NCBI RefSeq assembly: GCF_003545805.1
Contig: NZ_NMQR01000017.1
Location: 27,708-91,707, forward strand
DNA length: 64,000 nt
Reading direction: 5' to 3'
From: Photorhabdus sp. CRCIA-P01
Lineage (GTDB): Bacteria; Pseudomonadota; Gammaproteobacteria; Enterobacterales; Enterobacteriaceae
Shown: positions 1 to 10,203 of the stretch, piece after piece
Layout of the letters: the number at the start of each line of letters is the position of its first letter
Numbering within the stretch: the first letter of the stretch is position 1
The notes under the pieces: model-generated
The model's database searches: none
What the model was told of the DNA's origin: nothing
The model's input: the letters and a program-made list of their open reading frames with translations, nothing else
Translations under genes and position numbers: made by a program

Positions 1-1
1 T

Positions 2-304
2 TACGGCGAGGAGGTAGTTGGTTTTGCAATGTATGAGCGTTGCGTTAATGAAGGCAAACCCAACGAATATAATCTGTATCGAATGATGGTTGATCAATCT
101 CACCAAAATCAAGGTATTGGAAGTGAGGCGATGCGGTTATTACTGGATGAAATGAAACAGCAGCTTGATTGTCACCGGATTACTGTCTGTTATGACGAAA
201 CGAGCGAACGCCATAAATCATTTTATCAACGTTTTGGTTTTGTAGAAGTCGGTTATTATGAAGAGTATGAGGAAATGCTAGCTGAAATTATTGTGAGGAA
301 ATAA
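2..304 (+). CDS. GNAT-family N-acetyltransferase, 3' part only (5' end outside window)
   Basis: The reading frame is open from the window edge and ends at a TAA at 302-304, so about 100 C-terminal residues are visible. They carry the acetyl-CoA-binding loop of GNAT enzymes (QNQGIGSEAMRLL) and the usual C-terminal FYQRFGFVEVGYYEEYEEM segment. The pattern (YNLYRMMVD, then HRITVCYDETSERHKSFYQRFGF) resembles BltD/spermine- and streptothricin-type acetyltransferases that modify small cationic amines; this is an impression from motifs, not a search. It lies 59 bp upstream of the first NRPS gene on the same strand with no obvious terminator between, so it is probably the first visible gene of the biosynthetic operon. 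Its role is inferred only: N-acetylation of the polycationic product or of a precursor would make it a self-resistance or tailoring enzyme. An unrelated housekeeping acetyltransferase is the alternative. Confidence 0.8.
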   Translation, partial: YGEEVVGFAMYERCVNEGKPNEYNLYRMMVDQSHQNQGIGSEAMRLLLDEMKQQLDCHRITVCYDETSERHKSFYQRFGFVEVGYYEEYEEMLAEIIVRK

Positions 305-363
305 TTTTAAGGAGCTTATAAATAATAAAAACCAAAAATAATATCTTTCAAAGGGATTATAGT

Positions 364-3300
364 ATGTTTCTAGATCAAGTTGAACAGCTTGTTATTCCAC
401 TAAATCAACAACAAAAAGAAATTTATCTTGATCATATAAGTAGAGAGGATACCGCAGCGTTCAATATAGGTGGTTATGTTGAGATTAAACAATCTATTAA
501 TATAAAGAATCTCGAATGCGCCATAAAACACACTATCCAAGAACACGCTGTACTTCGATGTTCAATAGTAGATAAGTACTCAATGCCGCATCATGTTGGT
601 TCGGATGCGCTAAAAGATACAGTTGAATTTGCTCATATTGTTCAAGACCATCACTTTGAACTGTCTCATTTAGATCTTTCGAGTGAAGAAGAGGCGGAAT
701 CTAAAGCTTTGGCTATTATTGAACGGATATTCTCCGAGCCATTTAGATTAGCACAGGATGTGCTTTATCGAGTCGGCTTAATTCAGTTGGCTCCAAATCG
801 TTTCTGGCTATACTTTATTTCTCATCACATCATCATTGATGGTGTCGGTTATGCTAACTGGTTTCGAAGTATTTTCGACACCTACCAGCAATTGGATCTG
901 GGAAATAAGCTTAAAGAAAACACGGGGGAGCGGTTTCTTGATCTTGCCGCGCAACCGTTACCGGAGAATTATAGTCAGCAATTAGCAAAGGCAGCTAAGT
1001 ATTGGAAAGAGTTATTCCACCACTTGCCAGATGTGCCTTTCCAATATAGGAAGGAAGGCTTTGTAACTGCCGATTCAAGGAAAAATAGCAGGCTTGTATA
1101 CTTTATCAAACCTGATGGATATAAGTCATTTTTAACCAAGGCGAGTCAATGCAATTTACCAATATCGCCACTTTTTATTACCGCTATTGCTTCTCTAGTA
1201 AACCGTATCAACCAAAGTGATGGCGTCCTCATCGGGACGCCTTTACATAATCGTACTACATCAGCTCAACGCAATATGGTGGGTTCGTTTATGTCAATGC
1301 TACCGATAATGTGCATGCAAAATCAGCAGATGTCGGTGGCTGAATCAGTAGCAATGACAGCACGTACTATAAAAAGTGGCTATCGTTATCGCTCTTATCC
1401 TTCGAGTGCTTTATATAAGGATTTATCTTTACGTGCTCAAGGTCGCGAACGTCTTTTTGATATTGTTTTTAACTATCAACAGATTGATTTTGATTTCAGT
1501 GCTAGTGGCTTGGATACGGAAACTAATTACCTTAGTCATGGGCGTGAAGATATTCCTCTCACCGTTATATTATGTAATTACGGTGATAAGCAAAACACCC
1601 AGCTCCAACTAGACTATCGTCATGATTATTTCTCGTCACATCAGGCTGAACATTTATTGCAAAGCATTATGACTTTGGTTGAACAAATGGTTGCACAGCC
1701 TGAAGCGTTATTAACTTCACTTGATCTGGTGAGTAAAGACGTTGAACAGGCGTTATGGAATCTAAGTCAATCTGCTGTGGCGGGAGAAAAACTTGTTTGT
1801 CCGACCATCACATTAGTGCATGAGCAAATTGAGCAATATGCTGAACGGCATCCTGATGCTATTGCTATCGTGGATGGCGAACGACAAATGTCTTACGCCA
1901 CATTGAGCAATAAAGCTAATCAGTTAGCTAACTATTTAATTGAGCAGGGGGTTCGGCCTGATAGCCGTGTTGCTATTTGCTTGCCGCGTTCGAGTGAGAT
2001 GGTCGTGGCGATGCTGGCAACGCTGAAAGCGGGAGCGGCTTATGTTCCTATGGACCCCGATTATCCCGATGGTCGTTTGCAGTTTATGCTGACCGATGCT
2101 GAACCTGTTGTTTGCATAACAATGTCTTCCATTGCACATCGATTGGCGGCATGCAAGATCGCAACACTATTGCTTGATGATGCTCAGTTTAATCAACATT
2201 TGGCCCAGTGCTCTGTGGCAAACATATCCGCAAGCAATATTGGTTTACAGTTGGAGCATCTGGCTTATGTGATTTATACCTCCGGTACAACGGGACAGCC
2301 CAAAGGGGTGATGGTTGAACATAAGCAGTTGAGTCATTTTGTTGCACACATTACCGAGTCTTATAGACTGACTGAACATGATAAGTTTTTGCAGTTTTCT
2401 TCGGTCAGCTTCGATATTTCTGTGGAAGAATGTTTCGGCTCCTTATGTAACGGTGGCACTCTGGTGTTACGAGCTGATGATATTCATTACGATTTTGATG
2501 CATTTTGGGCATTTTGCCGACACCATGAAATTTCGGTGACCAGTTTACCTACCGCTTTTTGGCATCAACTGGTGAATTACAGTCGTCAACCTATTGATTC
2601 TTCACTACGTTTAGTGATCTTGGGTGGCGAAATGGTTAAATCCGTTAGTGCTCGCGAATGGTTCGAACATGGTCCTGCTATCGAACTTATCAACACATAC
2701 GGCCCGACTGAAACAACAGTAACCGCGTCTGCTTACTGCATGGCATCCTTGGCTGATGTAACGGCGATGATTCCCATTGGTAAAGCTAATTATGGCACCC
2801 AACTTTATATATTAGATACGAATTTAAAAAGTGTCCCCTCAGGGTTTCAAGGGGAATTATATATTGGTGGAACAGGTGTAACACGTGGCTATCTTAATCG
2901 TGAACAAGATAGCGCGAAGTATTTTGTGGATAATCCTTTTGGTCCGGGGCGACTTTACCGCACAGGAGATATCGTACGTCAGTTACCCGATGGTAATTTA
3001 GAGTTTATTGGGCGCAATGATAACCAAGTAAAAATAAACGGTTTTCGTATTGAGCCAGAAGAAATCAGCAATCAATTAATGGATTATCCCGGCATTCATG
3101 AAGCGGTTGTCTATCCTCGACAACTTGGCTCCGATGATCGACTGCAATTAATTGCTTATGTTGTTGCCGAAGGAACCATCAATATTGATGCTATTCGTCT
3201 GGCGATGAAGAGCAAACTGGCTGATTACATGTTGCCTGTTGCCGTTGTGCAGTTAGAGAAATTGCCACTGACACAAAACGGCAAGTTAGATTTTAAGCAA

Positions 3301-6300
3301 TTGCCACTACCACAAAAACAAGATTATAGTCAGCAGGAATTTGTTGCCCCTGAGGGCGAAGCCGAGCGGGTATTAGCGCAACTGTGGCAGTCGCTATTAG
3401 CCTTGAGTAAAGTCAGCCGCCATGACAACTTTTTTGCTCTGGGTGGTCACTCTTTATCGATTATGTCATTGCGAGCAGAGTTGGTACAGTGTGGTTATGA
3501 ACTGCCTATCCGTGCGATTTATCGAACTAACACACTGGCAGAATTGGCATTACATTTATCTTGTGTCCGTAAGGATGAAGAAACGTTAACCCATCAAGAG
3601 GTGGCTGTTAATAAGCTTGCAGAGCATGTTGAACATATCACGCCTGATATGTTGGATATGGTGACTTTGAGTGAAAAAGAAATCGCCGTTATTTGCCAGC
3701 AAGTTGAAGGTGGTGCCAGTAACATACAAGATATTTATCCATTATCACCGTTGCAGGAAGGCATTTTCTTTCACCATCGAATGAATGAAGAGCATGATAC
3801 TTATATCATCCCCATTCTGATAAAGTTTGCTAATGAGCAAAAGCTGACAGCATTTCTCCATACGCTTGATAAGATAGTGGCACGCCATGATATTTTCCGC
3901 ACCTCTATTCATTGGCATGATTTAACCACCTCAGTTCAGGTTGTTCATCGAACAGCCTCTGTTCCTTTACAATGGCAAGCTGTTGCTCCAGGTTTCTCGG
4001 CATTGGAAACTTTGGCGGAATTATCTGCGATTGAACACCACCATATGAAGCTGGATCGTGCGCCTATGATGCAAGCGATTGCGGCTAAAGATACGAAGAC
4101 TGATGAGTGTTTTCTACTATTAAAGCAACATCATTTATTAAGTGATCATATTTCTGTCTTATTGCAAATTGCAGAAATGCACGCTTTGCTTGAAGATCCA
4201 AATGTGTTGTTGCCTACTCCGGTTCAATATCGTGAGTTTGTTGCTTATTCATTAAGAGCTAATCAATCCAATAGTGGTGTTGATTACTTTAAAGCTAAAC
4301 TGTCTGATGTTGTTGAAACCACCGCGCCTTTCGGGTTATTAAATGTTTATAACGACGGGTTGAAAATAGATACCGCCAGAGAATTGGTTGGTCCACGTTT
4401 AGCGCAACAGATTATTGGCTTGGCGACTCAGCAATGTATTAGTGCTGCAAATATTTTTCACTTGGCTTGGGCATTGGTCGTTGCTAAATGTAGTGGTAAA
4501 GACGATGTTGTATTTGGTTCCATGATGTCAGGGCGAATGCAGGCTATTCGTGGAAATGATCGTATTTTGGGTATGTTGATTAATTTGCTGCCTATACGCA
4601 TAAATCTGACAAATCTGTCGGTAAGCGAAGCATTAACCCAAATTAGTGATGAACTCATTGAATTGTCCGACTACGAGCATTTTCCGCTTTCCGAGGCATT
4701 ACGTTATAGCTCCTTGCCAGGTGGCACACCGTTGTTTACCAGCCTGTTGAATTTACGTCACAAAAATAAATTGGAGATTGCCAACCAAAGTTATCATTTT
4801 GAAATCATAGAAGCCAAAGAATATACCAACTATCCGTTAGAAATGGGGATTGATCAGCTTGATAATGATTTCATGATGCAGGTTCATGTTGAGTCACAAG
4901 TCGGAACGGCTAATGTTCTGACTTATATGAGAACAGCATTGATGGCCATTATTCATGCGCTTAATCAGGCTCCACAAACACCATTGCTGACATTATCAAT
5001 TATTCCTATTAACGAACAACGGCGGCTTATTAACGAGTTTAATAGCCCTGTGGTTGTTTATGATAAAACAGCTACTGTCCATCAACGTTTTGAACATCAG
5101 GCAGCAAAAACACCAGCGGCTATTGCTGCTGTATGTGGCGTACACCGTATTACTTATACTGAACTTAATCAGCGTGCTAATGAATTGGCGCACTATCTGA
5201 TAGAACAAGGAGTAAAGCGAAATCATATTGTTGCTATCTATGCCGAACGCTCCATCGAGTTTGTCATTGCCATACTTAGCATTATGAAAGCCGGCGCTGC
5301 TTATGTTCCTTTGGACCCGACTAATCCACCTGAGCGTTTGTCGTATATGTTGGCTGACTCTGGGGTTAATGTGGTTTTAACTCAAAGCTATTTAAATGGG
5401 CTAACTTTCAATAATCAGAAACGTTTTCGGTTGGATGTGGATTGGCCTTCATTGGGTCATTACCCAAATACTAATCCGGAGGTTGAGTGTTATCCTGATG
5501 ATCTGGCTTATATGATTTATACTTCCGGTTCTACTGGCAAACCTAAAGGTGCGTTGGTGCACCATGCCGGGGCTTTGAATCATATTGATGCTGAATTTGA
5601 TGTTCTCGGTTTTATGGGGCGTCATAATCAACTGTTATCACGTAACTTTCTACAAAGTGCGGCTTCTTCTTCCGATGTCTCTGCGTGGCAATTTCTGGCG
5701 CCTTTGTTAAGTGGGGGCAAAACAGTCATTCTGCCTGATGCTATGGATTTGCCTGAATATGTTCGTGTGTTGCAAGACGAACATATTCATCTGATTCAAA
5801 CCGCTCCGTCAGTGTTGAAAATATTGTTAGAACATTTGCTTAGTCAGGGTGAGGTAGCAACGCCATTCCCGAATCTGAAATGGTTAATGATTATTGCTGA
5901 ACCTTGTCCTGTGCCTTTGGTTAATCGTTGGTTGCAATATTACCCTCAGATTCCGGTGATGAATGGTTACGGGCCTAGCGAAGCATCGGACGATATTACC
6001 TATTTTATTATTGACGAACCGCTAGAAGAGCACGTTAAAAATATTCCTGTAGGCAAGCCGTTACCAAACCTAACCATGTATGTTCTGGATCAGCATATGC
6101 AAATTTTGCCGACTAATGTTATTGGCGAATTATGCGTGTCTGGTGTTGGTGTGGGCAAAGGTTATTGGAATAACCCTGAAAAAACGGCAGAAAGTTTTAA
6201 AGATAACCCCTTCCACACCATGAACGGGCATGGGACCCGACTTTATCGCACTGGCGATTTAGGTTATTGGGACGCCAATGGCAATCTGGAACTCGTTGGG

Positions 6301-9300
6301 CGGATTGATAATCAGGTAAAAATTCGTGGTTTTCGTGTTGAACTGGGGGAAATTGAGTCGGCTTTGGTGAAGTTACCCCAAGTGACGGAAGCAGCGGTAC
6401 TCGTTCATAAAGACAGAACGGGTGAAAATTGCCTGGTTGCTTATCTCGTATTAACTGCAAATGTTGCTCAGATCGAGCAGATTGCTAATGACATTAAGCA
6501 GGGATTAAGTCATCACTTACCGGATTATATGATCCCCGGCTACTATGAGATTCTGGATAAGATGCCATTAAATGCGGCGGATAAAATTAATCGCCATGCA
6601 TTGCCGAAGCCTTGTTTAGTGAATCATCACGTTGAGTGGGTTGAACCTGCTAACAAGATCGAGCAAGCATTAGCCGGTATTTGGCAATCAGTACTCAATG
6701 TTAATCGGGTCGGTCGAAACGACAACTTTTTCCACCTCGGCGGCCACTCTTTATTGGTCATTCGGGTAATTTCTAAAATACGCGCGGAACTTGGACGGGA
6801 AATTGCTGTTAGAACTATTTTTGATCATCCAACGTTTGCCGAGCTTGCGGTTATGCTTGAACAGCGGACGGTGACGACAGTTGATTCGATCCCCAAACAG
6901 CCACGAACCGGTGAGTTACTGCCTTTGTCATTTGCTCAAGAACGTTTGTGGATACTTAGTCAAATTGACCAAAGTAGTGCGGAATACAATATGCCCATTG
7001 CATTTGCTGTTGAGGGCGAATTTGATGTTGGCGTAGCTGAATTAGCACTCAATCAAATCATTGAGCGTCATGAAATATTACGTACGGTCTACATTAAGAA
7101 AGACGGCAAGCCGTTCCAGAAAATTCTATCTGGAAGAAATCTGACGCTTAATTATATTGATTTAACCTGTATGCCTGAGGAGCAACAAAGTCAGCATATA
7201 GCTGAATTAATGGAAGAAGACGCTAGACAAATTTTTGATCTAAGCCGCGATTTAATGATTCGTGCCACCTTTATTCAGCGTCAAGTCAATAATGGCGTAT
7301 TGCTATTTAATGCTCATCATATTGCGTCTGACGGCTGGTCTGAAGATATTCTTACCCACGAGTTTGTCGTGCGTTATGACGCTTTACGCAATGGGAACAA
7401 GGTCGAAATAAAGGAACTTGATATTCAATATGCTGATTTTGCAGTTTGGCAACGTGACAGGTTGCAAAGTGAGTATTTAGCGTCGCAGATCAGCTATTGG
7501 AAGCGGCAGTTGGATGAGATACCACCAGTACACGGTTTGCCGCTGGATAGACCGAGGCCGAAGGTAAGGCAACATCAAGGCGCCGTGGTGACAGGCTTAT
7601 TGCAGAAAGACACTACGCAAGCACTGGTCGGTTTGGCCAGACAACATCAACTGACTCCGTTCATGTTATTCCATGCTGCGTTGGCATTATTATTATCTCG
7701 TCACGGCAACAGCGATGACATTGTGATAGGCACGCCAGTGGCGAACCGTTTGCAGGCAGAACTGGAAACGCTGATTGGCTTCTTTGTCAACACCTTGATA
7801 CTACGAGTAGATACTAGGCACGCAATGCTTAGTGATTACTTTTCTCATGTCAAACAGGTGCATCTGGATGCTCAGGCCAATCAAGATGTGCCGTTTGAAC
7901 AACTGGTTGAACAGTTACAAGTAACAAGAAGTACAGCATATACGCCATTGTTCCAAATCATGTTGACGACCGATACAGATTATGGACTGAATAGTGACGT
8001 TGGAGAGGTTACCTTCAACCTGCCGGGAATGAAGCTGAATTCAATAGCTCCGAACCATATCCAAACCAAGTTTGATCTCAATATTGACCTGAGTATTAGT
8101 GAGCATAGATTGCATTTGCATTGGGTCTATGACGCCAGTTTGTTCAGCCATAAACATATTGAGCAGCTCAATGATCACCTGTCACGTTTACTGATAGGGC
8201 TGGCCGAAGCGACGAAGGCGAATGACTATACACGGGTTTCACTTGCCAGTTTGCCGATGCTGTCAAATGTGGAGATCGCGTACCTGCGGCATACTCTCAA
8301 TGATACCTATGTAGAATATCCAAAGGACAAGTGTATCCACGAGCTGTTTGAACAACAGGCCGAAGCAAATCCTGATAACGTTGCGCTGGAGTGCGGTGAT
8401 AATCAATTGACTTACAGGCAGCTCAATGAAAAATCCAACCAGTTGGCGCACTATCTGGTGGAACGCCATGCTATTGAGCCGGATATGTTAGTGGGTTTAT
8501 GTGTGGAGCGTTCACTGGAGATGGTAATCGGCATTTTGGCGATCCTCAAGGCGGGAGGCGCGTATGTGCCGCTGGACCCAAGATATCCTCAAGAACGGTT
8601 GGGTTACATGTTGGAAGATGCACAGCTTGAGGTGGTGCTGATCCAGTCACATCTGGAGCAGGTACTGTCAGACTTCAACGGTCATCGGGTGATATTAGAT
8701 AATCTTGGCGGTACGAGTAGTCAAATCAGCACGGCATACAGCCACTATCCTATTACTAATCTGGATAAGCATGCATTGGCGTTGACTGCCAGTCATCTGG
8801 CCTATGTGATTTACACCTCAGGATCAACGGGTAAACCTAAAGGGGTGATGATTGAGCATAGTAATACAATTGCCATGCTCAGTTGGGCTCGGTCGCAATA
8901 TACCAAGGAGGACATTGCTTGTGTTCTCATGTCAACGTCTTTGAACTTTGATTTATCAATATTTGAACTGTTTGTACCCTTGGTTTCGGGTACGCGGACA
9001 TGTGTTGTTGAGGACATTCTGGTTCTACACCAAGGCATTGACTGCCAGGTGACTTTGATAAATACGGTACCTTCGGCAATGAACTCTCTGGTTGAACAAA
9101 ATGCGATACCGAGGAGTACTCGGATTATTAATTTGGCTGGCGAGGCTTTATCTGCAAATTTGGTTAATGCAATATATGAGAAAAATCAAGATGTAACGGT
9201 TTATAACTTATATGGGCCGTCAGAGGATACGACATATTCTACTTGGGCGGAATTGGATTCTCCCGTGCACACCACACCGACTATTGGCAGGATTATTAGC

Positions 9301-10203
9301 AATAGTCAGGCTTATATTTTGGATAAAGAGCAGCAACTTGTGCCTTACGGCTCTACAGGGGAGCTGTATGTCGGCGGCGCGGGCTTAGCCCGTGGTTATC
9401 TCAATCGTCCTGAACTAACGAAGGAACGCTTCGTTGCCAACCCGTTTCATGATCCGGCCAATACCGATAGTAGTGAGCGTTTGTACAAAACCGGCGATTT
9501 GGGGCGCTACCGGTCAGACGGTAATCTGGAGTTCGTTGGTCGTATTGATGATCAAGTGAAAATCCGTGGTTTCAGAATAGAACTGGGTGAGATTGAGTAT
9601 CAACTCAATCAGCAGGCAGGGGTGAACTCATCTCTGGTGCTGGTCAAGACAACCGTGGCAGGTGACAAACAACTGGTTGCCTACATCAAACTGGTATCGG
9701 ATAAGCTGACGAATGAGAGGGAGAGTGCGGAATGGCAGCAGGCTCAAACTCGGTTTATTCAGGGTATCAAATCTGCATTGGCTAAATCCTTGCCAGACTA
9801 CATGATACCGTCAGTTATGGTTGTGGTTGAAGAATGGCCGTTGACGCCTAATGGCAAGATTGACCGTAAGATGCTGCCTGAACCTAATACGGAGCATGAT
9901 AAAAGCGATAATTTTATTGAACCAGTTGGTGAAACGGAAATCTTTTTGGCAGCAATTTGGCAAAGAGTACTGAATGTCAGACAAATATCGCGCGACGATA
10001 ACTTTTTTGCACTAGGCGGTCACTCATTATTGGCAATCAAATTAATAACGGAAATCAATGCTGCATTTGTCATTGAGCTTAGTGCCATGCAGGTTTTCCA
10101 GACACCTCTCTTGCATGAACTTGCAGAATTAATCTGCAACCAGCAATTACAAGGGCAAATCCAAAGTGAGCTTGAAACAGCAGGTGAAGAGGGGTGGTTA
10201 TGA
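364..10203 (+). CDS. NRPS 1, three modules: Cstarter-A-T-C/E-A-T-C-A-T
   Basis: 3279-residue initiating synthetase. It has no N-terminal docking domain and begins directly with a condensation domain (NIGGYVEI near residue 37, SHHIIIDG near 155) of the starter type that normally couples a fatty acyl group to residue 1. A1 (TSGTTG near 639) reads D-I-E-S-I-G-T-V-T, Lys-like. T1 is at GGHS near 1027. The second C domain has LQEGIFFHH near 1130 and HHLLSDH near 1256, the two His motifs of dual condensation/epimerization domains, so residue 1 is predicted to be epimerized. A2 (near 1719) reads D-V-W-Q-M-I-G-D-D, closest to the diaminobutyrate type. T2 lies near 2126. An ordinary LCL domain (HHIASDG near 2318) precedes A3 (near 2818), which reads D-L-F-N-N-A-L-T-Y, an Ala/Gly-type code. 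T3 is near 3218. The C-terminus is the acidic tail EEGWL. The start ATG follows AAAGGGAT. The TGA stop overlaps the next start as ATGA. Confidence 0.93.
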   Translation: MFLDQVEQLVIPLNQQQKEIYLDHISREDTAAFNIGGYVEIKQSINIKNLECAIKHTIQEHAVLRCSIVDKYSMPHHVGSDALKDTVEFAHIVQDHHFELSHLDLSSEEEAESKALAIIERIFSEPFRLAQDVLYRVGLIQLAPNRFWLYFISHHIIIDGVGYANWFRSIFDTYQQLDLGNKLKENTGERFLDLAAQPLPENYSQQLAKAAKYWKELFHHLPDVPFQYRKEGFVTADSRKNSRLVYFIKPDGYKSFLTKASQCNLPISPLFITAIASLVNRINQSDGVLIGTPLHNRTTSAQRNMVGSFMSMLPIMCMQNQQMSVAESVAMTARTIKSGYRYRSYPSSALYKDLSLRAQGRERLFDIVFNYQQIDFDFSASGLDTETNYLSHGREDIPLTVILCNYGDKQNTQLQLDYRHDYFSSHQAEHLLQSIMTLVEQMVAQPEALLTSLDLVSKDVEQALWNLSQSAVAGEKLVCPTITLVHEQIEQYAERHPDAIAIVDGERQMSYATLSNKANQLANYLIEQGVRPDSRVAICLPRSSEMVVAMLATLKAGAAYVPMDPDYPDGRLQFMLTDAEPVVCITMSSIAHRLAACKIATLLLDDAQFNQHLAQCSVANISASNIGLQLEHLAYVIYTSGTTGQPKGVMVEHKQLSHFVAHITESYRLTEHDKFLQFSSVSFDISVEECFGSLCNGGTLVLRADDIHYDFDAFWAFCRHHEISVTSLPTAFWHQLVNYSRQPIDSSLRLVILGGEMVKSVSAREWFEHGPAIELINTYGPTETTVTASAYCMASLADVTAMIPIGKANYGTQLYILDTNLKSVPSGFQGELYIGGTGVTRGYLNREQDSAKYFVDNPFGPGRLYRTGDIVRQLPDGNLEFIGRNDNQVKINGFRIEPEEISNQLMDYPGIHEAVVYPRQLGSDDRLQLIAYVVAEGTINIDAIRLAMKSKLADYMLPVAVVQLEKLPLTQNGKLDFKQLPLPQKQDYSQQEFVAPEGEAERVLAQLWQSLLALSKVSRHDNFFALGGHSLSIMSLRAELVQCGYELPIRAIYRTNTLAELALHLSCVRKDEETLTHQEVAVNKLAEHVEHITPDMLDMVTLSEKEIAVICQQVEGGASNIQDIYPLSPLQEGIFFHHRMNEEHDTYIIPILIKFANEQKLTAFLHTLDKIVARHDIFRTSIHWHDLTTSVQVVHRTASVPLQWQAVAPGFSALETLAELSAIEHHHMKLDRAPMMQAIAAKDTKTDECFLLLKQHHLLSDHISVLLQIAEMHALLEDPNVLLPTPVQYREFVAYSLRANQSNSGVDYFKAKLSDVVETTAPFGLLNVYNDGLKIDTARELVGPRLAQQIIGLATQQCISAANIFHLAWALVVAKCSGKDDVVFGSMMSGRMQAIRGNDRILGMLINLLPIRINLTNLSVSEALTQISDELIELSDYEHFPLSEALRYSSLPGGTPLFTSLLNLRHKNKLEIANQSYHFEIIEAKEYTNYPLEMGIDQLDNDFMMQVHVESQVGTANVLTYMRTALMAIIHALNQAPQTPLLTLSIIPINEQRRLINEFNSPVVVYDKTATVHQRFEHQAAKTPAAIAAVCGVHRITYTELNQRANELAHYLIEQGVKRNHIVAIYAERSIEFVIAILSIMKAGAAYVPLDPTNPPERLSYMLADSGVNVVLTQSYLNGLTFNNQKRFRLDVDWPSLGHYPNTNPEVECYPDDLAYMIYTSGSTGKPKGALVHHAGALNHIDAEFDVLGFMGRHNQLLSRNFLQSAASSSDVSAWQFLAPLLSGGKTVILPDAMDLPEYVRVLQDEHIHLIQTAPSVLKILLEHLLSQGEVATPFPNLKWLMIIAEPCPVPLVNRWLQYYPQIPVMNGYGPSEASDDITYFIIDEPLEEHVKNIPVGKPLPNLTMYVLDQHMQILPTNVIGELCVSGVGVGKGYWNNPEKTAESFKDNPFHTMNGHGTRLYRTGDLGYWDANGNLELVGRIDNQVKIRGFRVELGEIESALVKLPQVTEAAVLVHKDRTGENCLVAYLVLTANVAQIEQIANDIKQGLSHHLPDYMIPGYYEILDKMPLNAADKINRHALPKPCLVNHHVEWVEPANKIEQALAGIWQSVLNVNRVGRNDNFFHLGGHSLLVIRVISKIRAELGREIAVRTIFDHPTFAELAVMLEQRTVTTVDSIPKQPRTGELLPLSFAQERLWILSQIDQSSAEYNMPIAFAVEGEFDVGVAELALNQIIERHEILRTVYIKKDGKPFQKILSGRNLTLNYIDLTCMPEEQQSQHIAELMEEDARQIFDLSRDLMIRATFIQRQVNNGVLLFNAHHIASDGWSEDILTHEFVVRYDALRNGNKVEIKELDIQYADFAVWQRDRLQSEYLASQISYWKRQLDEIPPVHGLPLDRPRPKVRQHQGAVVTGLLQKDTTQALVGLARQHQLTPFMLFHAALALLLSRHGNSDDIVIGTPVANRLQAELETLIGFFVNTLILRVDTRHAMLSDYFSHVKQVHLDAQANQDVPFEQLVEQLQVTRSTAYTPLFQIMLTTDTDYGLNSDVGEVTFNLPGMKLNSIAPNHIQTKFDLNIDLSISEHRLHLHWVYDASLFSHKHIEQLNDHLSRLLIGLAEATKANDYTRVSLASLPMLSNVEIAYLRHTLNDTYVEYPKDKCIHELFEQQAEANPDNVALECGDNQLTYRQLNEKSNQLAHYLVERHAIEPDMLVGLCVERSLEMVIGILAILKAGGAYVPLDPRYPQERLGYMLEDAQLEVVLIQSHLEQVLSDFNGHRVILDNLGGTSSQISTAYSHYPITNLDKHALALTASHLAYVIYTSGSTGKPKGVMIEHSNTIAMLSWARSQYTKEDIACVLMSTSLNFDLSIFELFVPLVSGTRTCVVEDILVLHQGIDCQVTLINTVPSAMNSLVEQNAIPRSTRIINLAGEALSANLVNAIYEKNQDVTVYNLYGPSEDTTYSTWAELDSPVHTTPTIGRIISNSQAYILDKEQQLVPYGSTGELYVGGAGLARGYLNRPELTKERFVANPFHDPANTDSSERLYKTGDLGRYRSDGNLEFVGRIDDQVKIRGFRIELGEIEYQLNQQAGVNSSLVLVKTTVAGDKQLVAYIKLVSDKLTNERESAEWQQAQTRFIQGIKSALAKSLPDYMIPSVMVVVEEWPLTPNGKIDRKMLPEPNTEHDKSDNFIEPVGETEIFLAAIWQRVLNVRQISRDDNFFALGGHSLLAIKLITEINAAFVIELSAMQVFQTPLLHELAELICNQQLQGQIQSELETAGEEGWL

